Assembly (NCBI GenBank): GCA_910890315.1
Contig: CAJVGD010000001.1
Coordinates: 2,480,001 to 2,544,000, forward strand
Length of the DNA stretch: 64,000 bases
Direction of reading: 5' to 3'
From: Serendipita indica DSM 11827
Taxonomy: Eukaryota > Basidiomycota > Agaricomycetes > Sebacinales > Serendipitaceae
Under the pieces are notes generated by a model. The model was not told the origin of the DNA. It saw only the letters and a list, made by a program, of their open reading frames with translations, and searched no databases. The translations under genes and the position numbers were made by a program. The first letter of the stretch is position 1. Every line of letters begins with the position of its first letter. This document shows positions 24,165-33,874 of this stretch, one piece after another.

Positions 24165-25400
24165 ATGGCTGGTTCTGACAGTGGATTTTTCGACCCACTA
24201 TCGGTGGCACTTGACGCATATACGACCACTCCAGGAGGCTATATAGAGTCTGATCCCTCCCTCGGGCAAATCTACTTCTCGAGCGTGGCCGTCCCTTCGC
24301 GGGCATCTACTCATATTTCACTCCTCCCTCCAACCGGCGTATACTATGGTATCCCGCTTCCAGCACAATACCAACAGCCCAGCGAATTGGATCTATGGGT
24401 GAGCTTCCCTCGTGCATGCCATAAGGAACTTGCACGAATTACCCGCTGTGTAGATGGACTATTACACGTGCGCAAGGCGTTATCCAAATAAGATGCTAAA
24501 TCAATGGGAGCAGCCTTCTTCCCTGGCCAATGAATATATCCATGAGAGCGTACAAGGGGTATGCGATAATAATCAGCACTCGGCCGATGTAGGTGCGAGT
24601 CAAAATCGTCTCGGGGTTCTTTCCTGTGTGCGAAGGCGTCCCCAGGAGATTTCCTCGAGGCGTTGTATGATGAACGGTACTGATAAAGGCGATAGAATGC
24701 AAAAGGCCAGAAAGGCCATAAATGTCACCTCTCTATCTCCTGGCCTCCTTCATTCGCCATTGCACCTCAAACTCCTCGAAGCATTTCTCCAAAGCTTTCA
24801 ATATCTTGGAGACATACCGGAGCCGGCGATAGGAGACATTGGTGCAGACTCTTTGCTCCTCCAAACAGGGGCCGAGACTTGGTCTGCAATCCATGGACTC
24901 GAGCTCGGCTCCTCAATCCTCCTTGCATTTGTTGAGAAGGAGAAAGGGCGCTTTCAGTGCATGATCTGCGGAAAGTTCAAAAACAGTCGCTGTCGCGCGC
25001 TGGGATGCGTTCGAGCATGTCTGGACTACCGTCCTTTTGTCTGCCCGGGGAGAGGTGCTGGATGCGAGACCTGTAGCGATGAGTATGGGTAAGTAGGAAG
25101 GCCCACGAGCACCACAGGCTCACGATTCGTCTCGAATCAACCCAGAGCGGTGGCCCGCTTCTGCACCAAGAGTCGGCTGGACGACCACATCAAGGGCCAA
25201 ACGAACAAAGCAGTTTGCGTGGAATGGTATTCTCAGGTTGCCGTACAGAATTGATGCTGACTTTGAGTAGCTTCGACTCCTTTCGTCGCGGTGGAATGTT
25301 CAGACACTGGAAGGCACGACATGCCTCCATCCCATTCCCAACCGACATCTACCCGTTGTATAATGGGGCCCGCTCCAAGAGAGCTCGCGTTCTGCCTTGA
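24165..25400 (+). CDS. Zinc-finger family member E3, 359 aa
   Basis: Exons 24165-24398, 24454-25088, 25146-25226 and 25271-25400 sum to 1080 nt, the same length as E2. Core: IPEPAIGDIGADSL, LGSSILLAFVEKEKGRFQCMIC, LGCVRACLDYRPFVC, CETCSDEYG at a phase-2 intron, VARFCTKSRLDDHIKG, CVEC split by a phase-2 intron, and RRGGMFRHWKARH. The tail is short and basic (GARSKRARVLP), possibly nuclear-targeting. It is the closest in layout to E2. Function beyond metal binding is not recognised. Confidence 0.76.
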
Positions 25401-25839
25401 AATGCGTTCTAGTTAGTATCCCCCAGATATGGTCTCCTAGTCTCGGTCTCGGTCTGTTTCGGTTTGGCTATCGTAATTTCTTGTATCCCCTCCACCCGGA
25501 TTAGTCGAAAGGAAGATTCTCGACGTCGTTGGTTCCAAGTCTCGGGGCCGGCTCGGCGGGGCGGCGAGAGGACTCGAAGTAGGCGACACCCGGGAGCACT
25601 CGTCATATGCGGATGGCATAGAGTGCAGTGGTAGTTCTCAGACGCAAGTTTGAGACTGCCACGCTACTTGGATTCGAAATTTCTGATTAGGATTAATGTA
25701 TTGTATGCTTACATGCCTTTATGCCATATACCACCCTTTCCTCGCTCCAGATCATACACGAACCACCGATGAGGTCCAAAGTTTTGTAGCGTCTATGACC
25801 AAGAGAACATGGCTCATCGTGAACACAAAGTCCACGAGT
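25401..25839. other. Convergent intergenic between E3 and PER1
   Basis: Both neighbours end here. No gene, and no clear hairpin noted. A CGGTCTCGGTCTGTTTCGG stretch near 25443 is simple-sequence-like. Confidence 0.4.
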
Positions 25840-26882
25840 CTAAGTGAGCATTCGATCCCTCCACGAAGGATCCTGTGCGTCCTTGATGAGAAAGTCGTAC
25901 CATTGCCAGACAATGGGCACGGTCGCGAGATGCCAAAGCGAGTGGGCGTCAATGGTCCTCCATAATGGTGGGAAATCGATAATCTCCAAACTGATAGCCG
26001 CAAACATCGTGAGCACGATGAGAGCCGGATGGAAAACATACGAGGGCCGATAGCTATTCGGCATCGTCCTGAATCGCTGGAATGGTGGATATGGAAGCGA
26101 ATACGCCATCCATAGAAGATTATGTAGGACCCCGACAGTCAGGTTGACTTTCATGTTCCAGCCATAGTCGAAGCGAGGGAGGACGCTGAGGTAGAATACG
26201 TGAACGATGTAAAGGACGGTGCAGAGGACACCCCAGGGCACGAGGAAGTGGTGTCGGAAGGTGGATTCGTAGGGCAAGGAGCCGGGTTTGAGGTAGAGGT
26301 GGTATAGTCGGACGACGGAATAGTAGACGCTGTAAATTACGCCAAGTCCTGCTGCAAAATAATCTAATCTCTCGGTCCACCACCAATCTATATTATAAAT
26401 GGTCAATAGAGAAAGTATGCGGGGAATAACGCACCTCGAGTGTGGTAGACGCAAGACCAGAACCAGAGGTTAACGTTCACGACGGTGAACCAGTTGTAAT
26501 AGGGACGCATGGGATGATTCCTGGCGATTCCTCTTCGCAACTTGTTACTCCCGCGAAGATGCGCCCAGAGATTGAGCACGGAGAAAAGGACGGAGAGGGG
26601 TTCCTGGATGCCCATATAGCGCCAGAAAGCCCATTTGCCATAATACTGTTCTATCTGTCTCCCTTCCCGTATTGCAATGTCCGTCACGATATGCGAGCAC
26701 CGATACTTGCAATCCTCTTCGCACGTCCAGCGGGTCAAACGGAGGCTGAGCGGGAGTTGAAAGTCGGGTGTACATCTTTGGGATTTCTGGCTTTGCAAGC
26801 AGTATTGAAAGCGAGTGTTTTGGTCGCCTGACGAGGCATTTACAAGGCCCGCGAGGAGGAGCAAAGGAATGGTCGGCTTCAT
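25840..26882 (-). CDS. PER1: Per1-like GPI-anchor remodelling protein (PGAP3 family), 331 aa
   Basis: Minus strand; exons 26435-26882 and 25840-26387 with a 47-nt intron, 996 nt in total, the usual length of the family. Family knowledge: Per1/PGAP3 acts on GPI-anchored proteins in the ER or Golgi, removing the sn-2 acyl chain during lipid remodelling. Seen: signal peptide (MKPTIPLLLLAGLVNASSG), Cys-rich luminal segment, KWAFWRYMGIQEPLSVLFS, several membrane spans, the HTRD motif formed exactly across the intron followed by WWWTERLDYF, and the C-terminal SLWHLATVPIVWQWYDFL segment with its conserved His. Divergent from the small membrane-protein gene at 26992 over 109 bp, so they probably share a promoter. 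Confidence 0.93.
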
Positions 26883-26991
26883 GGGTGCGCTCCTTCTGCC
26901 TCCTCTAAGGTTTGTGAGATTATTATTGTAGATGCAATCCTAACGAGTTGTAGAGTAGAGCTCAAACTTGGACACGTCCTCCTCTGCGGCA
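26883..26991. promoter_or_regulatory. Short divergent promoter region
   Basis: Only 109 bases separate the ATG of PER1 (minus strand) and that of the downstream plus-strand gene. Any promoter elements must be shared or overlap. No TATA box is obvious. Confidence 0.45.
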
Positions 26992-27582
26992 ATGACCCAA
27001 CTGCCTCAAACTCCAGAAGATTCCTCTTCTCCTCAACCATCAAAGTCTGAAGATACCGCTCCAGTGGGACAATCAGCCTCGAAACTAGCATCTACTCCAC
27101 AAACACCTCCGCCGACGCGTAAACTGACACGAAGACCAAAGCCATCGAGTTCCATTTGGTGTAAATCTGCACTATATACCCTTTTAATTCTATTCGTGGG
27201 TTATGTCTGGCTCTCGTGGACAGATCCAGACCAAGTCGCGCTCCGAAAGCAGGCGTGGGACATGGCAATGGAGAAAATTCGCGGTAAACAGATTGTACAT
27301 GCACATAGGTATGTACTCACACTCTCAAGTTTTGTATATCCGTCCCCAGTGCAAAGGTTGACGTGTCCTTGCTTGGTTAGATACTCGAAGCAGTACAAGT
27401 TTAGACCCGCAGCTTCACCCGTGATCACAGAGACACTCAAAGACGGCAGAACAAAGGTCTTTGGCGGTCGACCGGGCGACGACATGCCACTACCGACGTC
27501 GACAACGCCAAAGGCAAAGCCTACAAACTCTACGCCAAAGAAGACGCCGCGAAAGAAGAAGAGTAAGAAGAAGAAGAACTAG
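26992..27582 (+). CDS. Small single-pass membrane protein, 172 aa, unknown function
   Basis: Exons 26992-27308 and 27381-27582 sum to 519 nt. Pro/Ser-rich N-terminus, a basic patch (RKLTRRPKP), one hydrophobic span (ALYTLLILFVGYVWLSW, about residues 60-76), then a charged linker, a conserved-looking YSKQYKFRPAASPVITETLKDG segment given here only in part (YSKQYKFRPAASP), and a Lys-rich tail ending KKKKN, which fits a dilysine ER-retrieval signal if the C-terminus is cytosolic. The ATG at 26992 is the first in frame. No family recognised. The shared promoter region with PER1 hints at a secretory-pathway role, which is inference. Confidence 0.7.
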   Translation: MTQLPQTPEDSSSPQPSKSEDTAPVGQSASKLASTPQTPPPTRKLTRRPKPSSSIWCKSALYTLLILFVGYVWLSWTDPDQVALRKQAWDMAMEKIRGKQIVHAHRYVLTLSSFVYPSPVQRLTCPCLVRYSKQYKFRPAASPVITETLKDGRTKVFGGRPGDDMPLPTSTTPKAKPTNSTPKKTPRKKKSKKKKN

Positions 27583-27707
27583 GACATGGAGCGTGGCATA
27601 CTGTACACGGTGGCACGCAGCTGATAGCTCACTTTCTCTGGACTTAGTCTTTTGCTAATCTTCATTTGACTTTTACATACTGGTGCCTAAACTCTGACTT
27701 CGACTCC

Positions 27708-29060
27708 ATGCCCATTTCTCTTCCGTCCGACGTTCTCGGAGAGGTCTTTGCATGGTATGGTCTCTCCGAGGATCTATACCATCCATTGGAGACGCTTCTC
27801 CTCGTCTCTCGATCCTGGCACGACACGGCGCTGCTCAACAGAGGTATCTGGGCCCGCTTCAACATTGAAGTCGGGCATCTCAAGTCGATGGATATATGGA
27901 AAACGCGACTTCAGCGGCGTCTGGACCGCATAGGGCCGACAACGTTACTGGACATTCGCATTCGTAACGTCTGCAGTATCCCGAATCACCCTTGCGCCTC
28001 AGAATATCTCAACGAGAACGTCCTCAAAGGAAACGAACGGTCATCAGCAGTCATTCTCAATGCCTGTTCAGTCCGATACTTTATGATTGAGATTCTCAAA
28101 GATTTCAATGGCCATAAAGGATCGTTAGCCAAGAGGTGGCGTTCACTCCATCTATGTTTCGGTAACCAAGAATGGATCTATAAACACGCTGGATGGGTGG
28201 ATCACTTAGGCTTCGCATTAGATGCACTCTTTTACCCGACCCCGGCACTCGAAACCCTCACATTTGGATATCTCAATCCAAGTGGCGACAGTCGACGAAA
28301 AAATCCCTTTCTACCCTTCTCGCCAAACCTTCGGACGTGTACTCTCTCCAATTACCCTTTTTCGTCCTACCCCGACATGTCCGCCGCGCGAGAAGTCACC
28401 ATCATTCGCACTGTACACCAGGGCAGACATACGAAGCATCCCATGATCCCACTCGGCAATGCCGTTGAGAAACTCGTTCTCGGTTTGACGGCTAATGACG
28501 GGTGCACGTTGCCAGCCTCTTTACCGCGACTCAGGAATGTAGAGATTGGCAGAGATGGACTGTGGTGTAATCTCGACAGCGTACAAGCGCCTCTTTTGTC
28601 CCAGGTGACGCTACGGATACAGGGCCGCCGCTTCCTTTTCACCATCTTTTCCCGTGTCTCTTTCCTCTCCACCGTCACACACTTGACCATCCTCGACGAG
28701 GTATCAGCGCTCACCATAGACACCCACAAATTTACCCTCTGCCTCATCCTACAATCGATACTGTCTCTCGTTCACCTAGAGGCCGACAAATCCGCGTTGG
28801 AAGGGATACTGGGACTCGTAAGGGATTCCAGAGATGGTTCTATGAACCCTGGCGGGACTATTGGCAAAGTCGACCCTACCGACTGTCCTTTTTCATGCCG
28901 ACGCGTCTGCGTCTCGTGTGTAGAAAAACGGGGAGATGCAGAGATTTCATCTGACATGGATTCTTGGACGGCATTCTTTCGAATTTTGCGTACCTCGACC
29001 ATGTATACCCAGAACCCTGATATTGCGGACATGATTGAAGGCTTGGAGCGTCCGCAGTAG
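27708..29060 (+). CDS. F-box protein H1, 450 aa
   Basis: Single exon. Residues 1-50 form an F-box-like domain (LPSDVLGEVFAWYGLSED, PLETLLLVSRSWHDTAL, IWARFNIEVG); the rest lacks clear repeats but keeps blocks shared with H2-H4, such as LLDIRIRNV, RWRSLHLCFG, YPTPALETLTF, SPNLRTCTLSNY, AAREVTII, VTHLTILDEVSAL and a C-terminal QNPDIADMIEGL. F-box proteins usually recruit substrates to SCF ubiquitin ligases. Start 27708 chosen because the four paralogs share MP-I/V-LP-D there and a CTAA-CTCT leader just upstream. First of four tandem copies. Confidence 0.8.
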   Translation: MPISLPSDVLGEVFAWYGLSEDLYHPLETLLLVSRSWHDTALLNRGIWARFNIEVGHLKSMDIWKTRLQRRLDRIGPTTLLDIRIRNVCSIPNHPCASEYLNENVLKGNERSSAVILNACSVRYFMIEILKDFNGHKGSLAKRWRSLHLCFGNQEWIYKHAGWVDHLGFALDALFYPTPALETLTFGYLNPSGDSRRKNPFLPFSPNLRTCTLSNYPFSSYPDMSAAREVTIIRTVHQGRHTKHPMIPLGNAVEKLVLGLTANDGCTLPASLPRLRNVEIGRDGLWCNLDSVQAPLLSQVTLRIQGRRFLFTIFSRVSFLSTVTHLTILDEVSALTIDTHKFTLCLILQSILSLVHLEADKSALEGILGLVRDSRDGSMNPGGTIGKVDPTDCPFSCRRVCVSCVEKRGDAEISSDMDSWTAFFRILRTSTMYTQNPDIADMIEGLERPQ

Positions 29061-29283
29061 CCATATATACTTCGATGCTATGAATAGCAGTGCATATTGC
29101 GTCCAGTGAAAGCTGAACAACGCTCGATGGAGGTGACCATCGACTCGTAAGGACGCTTGGAGGTGGCTATTCAGGATTCAAGCCGGATTACCGATAATCT
29201 GATATCTGAATGTATCCAATCGCCCCTTCCTATTGTTGCCATGTGTTCTAACTCGGCGTCTAAACTCTAACTTGGACTACCCC

Positions 29284-30639
29284 ATGGTCACCTCCCTTCC
29301 CTGCGATGTTCTCGGAGAAATATTCGCACATTATGCTCTCTCCGAGGACTTATTTCATCCATTAGAGACACTTCTCCTCGTCTCTCGATTCTGGCATGAA
29401 GCGGCACTAATCTACGGAGAAATATGGGCCACTTTCAACATCGAAATCGGGAATTATAAGTCTATTCACATATGGAGAACCCGCCTTGGACGTCGTTTGG
29501 CTCGTGTGGGACCGACGAGGCTGCTGGACATTACCATTCGCAACGTCTATAGTGTGCCGAATCATCCATCTGCCTCAGACTTTCTGAATGGGAACAGAAT
29601 GAATCAAAAAGAACCCATTTCTAATCTCTCCCACAATATATATCAAGTCCGACATTTCATGCTCGACTTTCTCCAGGACCTCAATGGCCGTGACGGCTCT
29701 TTGACCTGGAGGTGGCGGTCTCTTCATCTGTATTTTGGTGACCATCCGTGGAACTACGACAGGGGTAGTAGCAGCGAGGTGACGCGGTTCTCATGGAAGG
29801 TCCTCTCCTACCCAACCCCCGCGCTCGAATCCCTCACGCTCGAGTATATCGAGACAAATGGCAATGACAGACGACGGCGGCATCCTCTTCTCCCATTCTC
29901 ACCCAACCTTCGGACGTGTACTCTCTCCGAGTACTCTTTCTCCTTTTACCCCGACATCTCGGCCGCGCGAGAAGTAACCATCATCCATCCACGACATCTA
30001 CAGAATACTACGAATCGCCCTAGAATCAAGCTCGGTATGGCCGTCGAGAAACTTGTTCTTGGTCTCCCATTCAACGGCGAGTGGACGTTACCACAGACGC
30101 TCCCTCAACTTAGGAGTATAGAAGTTGGAAAAGGTGGCCCGCAGTGCAATCTCGAAGATCTCAAAGCACCGCATCTGACTCAAGCAACCCTACGAATCCA
30201 AAACGCATTCTTTCTCCCAAACACTCTCTTAAAGGTCTCCTTCCTTTCCGCCGTCACGCATCTAACGATCCTCGACGAGGCGTCAACACTCATCCTCCCC
30301 GCCCCACGACTCTCCATCTCGCGTATCCTGAGCGCGATACTCTCCCTTGTTCACCTACGTACCAACGAAGCGGCTTTGCGTGGCGTTTTAGCACTCGTCA
30401 AGGATTCAAGAAGTCCTCAGACAAACCCAGACGGGACATTTGGCGACGTCGATCTCAGCACCTGTCCTTTTCAGCTCCGACGCTTGCGTGTGTCGTGTGT
30501 AGACTTTGAGGGGGACGCGGAGATTTCGTCGGACATGGATTCATGGGTAGCAGTGTTTCGACTTCTACGTGCCTCGACACTGTATACGCAGAATCCCGAC
30601 ATTGCGAAGATGATTGAAGGTTTGACCTCCCTCTCGTAG
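29284..30639 (+). CDS. F-box protein H2, 451 aa
   Basis: Single exon. F-box-like N-terminus (LPCDVLGEIFAHYALSED, PLETLLLVSRFWHEAAL) and the shared body blocks: LLDITIRNVYSVPNHP, FLQDLNGRDGSL, WRWRSLHLYFGDHPW, YPTPALESLTLEYIET, FYPDISAAREVTIIHP, AVEKLVLGLPFNGEW, AEISSDMDSW and the ending QNPDIAKMIEGLTSLS. Start at 29284 aligns with the starts of H1 and H3. Closest to H3 and H4 in wording. Probably an SCF adaptor; substrate unknown. Confidence 0.8.
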   Translation: MVTSLPCDVLGEIFAHYALSEDLFHPLETLLLVSRFWHEAALIYGEIWATFNIEIGNYKSIHIWRTRLGRRLARVGPTRLLDITIRNVYSVPNHPSASDFLNGNRMNQKEPISNLSHNIYQVRHFMLDFLQDLNGRDGSLTWRWRSLHLYFGDHPWNYDRGSSSEVTRFSWKVLSYPTPALESLTLEYIETNGNDRRRRHPLLPFSPNLRTCTLSEYSFSFYPDISAAREVTIIHPRHLQNTTNRPRIKLGMAVEKLVLGLPFNGEWTLPQTLPQLRSIEVGKGGPQCNLEDLKAPHLTQATLRIQNAFFLPNTLLKVSFLSAVTHLTILDEASTLILPAPRLSISRILSAILSLVHLRTNEAALRGVLALVKDSRSPQTNPDGTFGDVDLSTCPFQLRRLRVSCVDFEGDAEISSDMDSWVAVFRLLRASTLYTQNPDIAKMIEGLTSLS

Positions 30640-31613
30640 CCTCGTACTTTATCTGGTATTCGATTCAATATTACTTATATCTGATTGCGTCGAGCGAGGG
30701 TCAAGATAGTTGAAGAATTGATTTGGGCGGACTAGCCCGGCAACGTTCACGGCGACAAGGAGTTTATGGCCGTCCTCTCTCAACTCGACGCTAATAGAGT
30801 CGGCTCCCAAAAAGATGGCGGCAGGCATGTCCCTCGCCGCTCTTGGTCGTTTATTATTCCTGGGTATGGCTTGAGCGTGGTTGAATCGCTGGTACTTTCC
30901 ATACGGCTCAGCTCAGCGTCTAATCTCTGAACCTTGGATCAATCCCACATGCCCATCTCCCTTCCCCCTGACTTGCTTGGAGAGATATTCGGGTACTATG
31001 CTATCTCAGAGGACTTGAAGTATCCGTTAGAGACGCTTCTCCTCGTTTCCCGCTCATGGCACGAAGCCGCGCGAATCCATGGAGGGATTTGGGCCAGCTT
31101 CAACATCGAACTCGGAAATTACAAGTCGATTGATTTATGGAGGACTCGTCTTCCACGTCGCTTATCCCTCGCGGGCCCAACGAGGCCACTAGACATTACT
31201 GTCCGTAACGTCTACAGCATTTCTGGTCACCCTTTTGCCTCAGAGTTCCTGAGCCGGAAAGACTATAATCAATCAGAATCACCAGAACAATTGGCCCGCG
31301 GCGTCTATCAGGTTCGGCACTTTATGCTGGACTTACTTCAGGACCTCAATGGTCGGGACGGTTCCTTGGCGTGGAGATGGCGTTCACTTCACCTATACTT
31401 TGGCGACCATCCATGGACCTATAGCACAGGGAATAACAGTGGTGTGACCCGCTTCTCGTGGAAGGTGCTATCCCACCAGACCCCTGCCCTCGAATTCCTG
31501 ACACTTGAAAACATTGAAACAAACGGCACCGATCGAAAATGGCGATATCCACTGCTTCCCTATTGTCCCAAACTTCGAACGTGTACCCTCGTCAATTACT
31601 CGTTTTCATTTTA

Positions 31614-31700
31614 TGGCTGTTTCCGTTCAGGTTGGCGCGAGTCAATTTACACTGCCACCTATGTTGAGTGGCCTGTAGCTCTTCCCCACATTATCAGAGG
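31614..31700 (+). repeat. Left terminal inverted repeat of the transposon
   Basis: Begins TGGCTGTTTCCGTTCAGG directly after the TA duplication. Pairs with the reverse complement of 35279-35365: the outer 26 bp carry one mismatch, the inner part matches in patches (CCAC-TATGTTGAG, then CTCC/TTCC and CCAC). Confidence 0.85.
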
Positions 31701-31976
31701 GCAAATAATATTATATCATTAGAATCACTTGATATGGGTCTACCTTTTGTGAGTACTTTAGGCCTGCATTTCAAACGTGGGATGATTGTCACATTTGGTC
31801 ACGTCCTAGAGTATTCCCTTGTGTTTGGCAGTAGTGTTTAGTATATGATATTGGAAGTAAATAACTGTATGCTTATGTGGAATGACAGGTTTGTGGTTTA
31901 CTGGATGTGGGAAGGTTCGACGTCGTTCCAAAAATTTCGACTCTTGGACCCTATTAGTACTATCAGTCTGCCCTCA

Positions 31977-33810
31977 ATGCCCCCAAAGAAGGCTCGAAAC
32001 ACCGTAAAAGCATCAAATATGGTCGCATCTTCTGCTACTGTACTCTCCAAGCGAGGCCTGTCGGCGCAGGTGCTTCAGATCACGCAGACACCTCGTGAAA
32101 CTCGGTCATCTCGTCAAAAGATCAATATTGATCCTTTGAAGAGTTTCAATAAACCTATAAGAGAAGTGCCTGGTGAGTCAGACGTCATGAAGATACAGGA
32201 GAATGCTCACCATGAAGTTTGCACTGTACCTGCAGTCATTCTCCAAAGGAATCATCAGCTCCCATCGGTCAGAGAGGAAGAACATAGTGATTGTCTGACT
32301 CCCAAGGGCATACCTGCCTCGAAAGGTGGGATCCATGTGCAGCCCAAGGTGTACAAGACAAGCGTAGAATCACTAGAAGATGACATAGATGAAAAGGATG
32401 AAAACTCTGATAACCATCCTGACCTGTATGAGACTGCAAGCGAAGAAGGGGAGACAGCTATGGACCATGCATGGTTCCAGCCACCTTCCTTATCAGACAC
32501 GTCGAGTGGGATAGAAGAGTTCGTTTTTCAACAGAGAACGGGTCGCCATAAGCTGAAAAAGAACACAACTGACCAGCTAAACCTGGCAAATAGCACTGGT
32601 GCGTTTGATTTAAGAGTGTTAACTACATTAACAAGATGAGATTTAGCTTTTGAAGTCACTATCTGGTTCGTTTTTCAACGCCGCGAGGTGTTGGTCGCAG
32701 TCGAGAGCACGGATGACTATGTTGCTGTCAAACGAGCACTTGGACTTGCCATAGGCATTGAAGCTCGTGATTTACGCCCACTACAGTACAAAATTGAGAA
32801 GGATCGCAACCAGTCAGCATTCAGGGACTTCAACTCGCAGAGAGATTGGGAGCATATCATTACCTGGGCTCGCAAATATCGACAGTACCAGCTAAATCGA
32901 AAAAATGGGACACCAAATGAGTGGTCCGTCCGGATCAGAGAAGCAAGCGGCAGCAAGGCAGGGTTCAAGGTGTGTAATTGGTACTATATTGAGCTCGTTC
33001 ACAACTAATATGACAATTAGGCTGGGAGTACTAGTCATGATCGCAAAAAGAACATAGAGAATATGAGTAAAATAATCAATGCGCCGCGTTTGCAGGCCTC
33101 AAAGGAACTTGCCCAGGCTCGTCAATGCAACCAGCATGGTGGCAAATACTGCTGGGTCCCTTGTGGAGGCGATACTGCAGCTTTAACATCCTATGGAATA
33201 AACCTCAAGGCCAATCTTCACATCCAAATCACTGATTCCGAGTTTGAGATGTGGCTTGATGAAGTGGTATGTATTGACTGATTGAGTATTACTCCTTAAT
33301 TGATATTTAATTCTATAGCTTGCAAATAATGCTACAGTTCGCTCTCCTGGTACTCTCCTTGCCAGGCAAATTGCCCGCCGCTATTCCCAAATGCTTGCAA
33401 AAAAGGCTGAGCTATCTCAACCTGTTCCATCAGCCACTAATTCATTCGAAACACCTCGTTTTGCTCGCACATTTACAGCACTTGGTCCACCAACACCTCA
33501 ACGATTCCTTGCCCGCTCTCAGTCTGTGCCTATTTCTGGCGAGTTAGGTCCATCTGAGAGTAATCGCAGGAGACCTATTGGTTCTGGGAAGAGGCATATT
33601 CCCATAAACGAGTGGCTGGCATCACTCAGAGGGCGTATTGAGGGTGATAACACCAACTATCAGGCACTTTTGCAGCCGCTCTTAGCAGAAGATATACAAA
33701 GTACATTAGAGATCTGTCTCTTGGGTAAAGAGGGTCTTGTTGGTATTGGCGGCATTGCCAAGGGGACTGCTGCACGACTTGAGGCCTGGGCCCGTGAGGA
33801 TACTGGTTAG
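31977..33810 (+). CDS. Transposon passenger protein, 560 aa, unknown function
   Basis: Exons 31977-32598, 32647-32969, 33021-33266 and 33319-33810 sum to 1683 nt without internal stops. Order: about 200 disordered residues starting MPPKKARN; a folded-looking segment FEVTIWFVFQRREVLVAVES to ARKYRQYQ, which may be ubiquitin-like or PB1-like; a Cys/His cluster C-x2-H-x5-C-x3-C (CNQHGGKYCWVPC); a coiled or linker region; and a C-terminal segment (INEWLASLRGRIEG to ARLEAWARED) that resembles a SAM domain. I recall similar UBL-plus-CxxH proteins as dispersed hypothetical families in agaricomycetes, but cannot confirm. Not a recognised transposase. It may help transposition, bind DNA, or be captured cargo. 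Confidence 0.75.
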
Positions 33811-33874
33811 AAAATTGGATCCAAGACACACGTAGTATCAATATAGCATCATTTTCTGTATATATCAACTGAAT

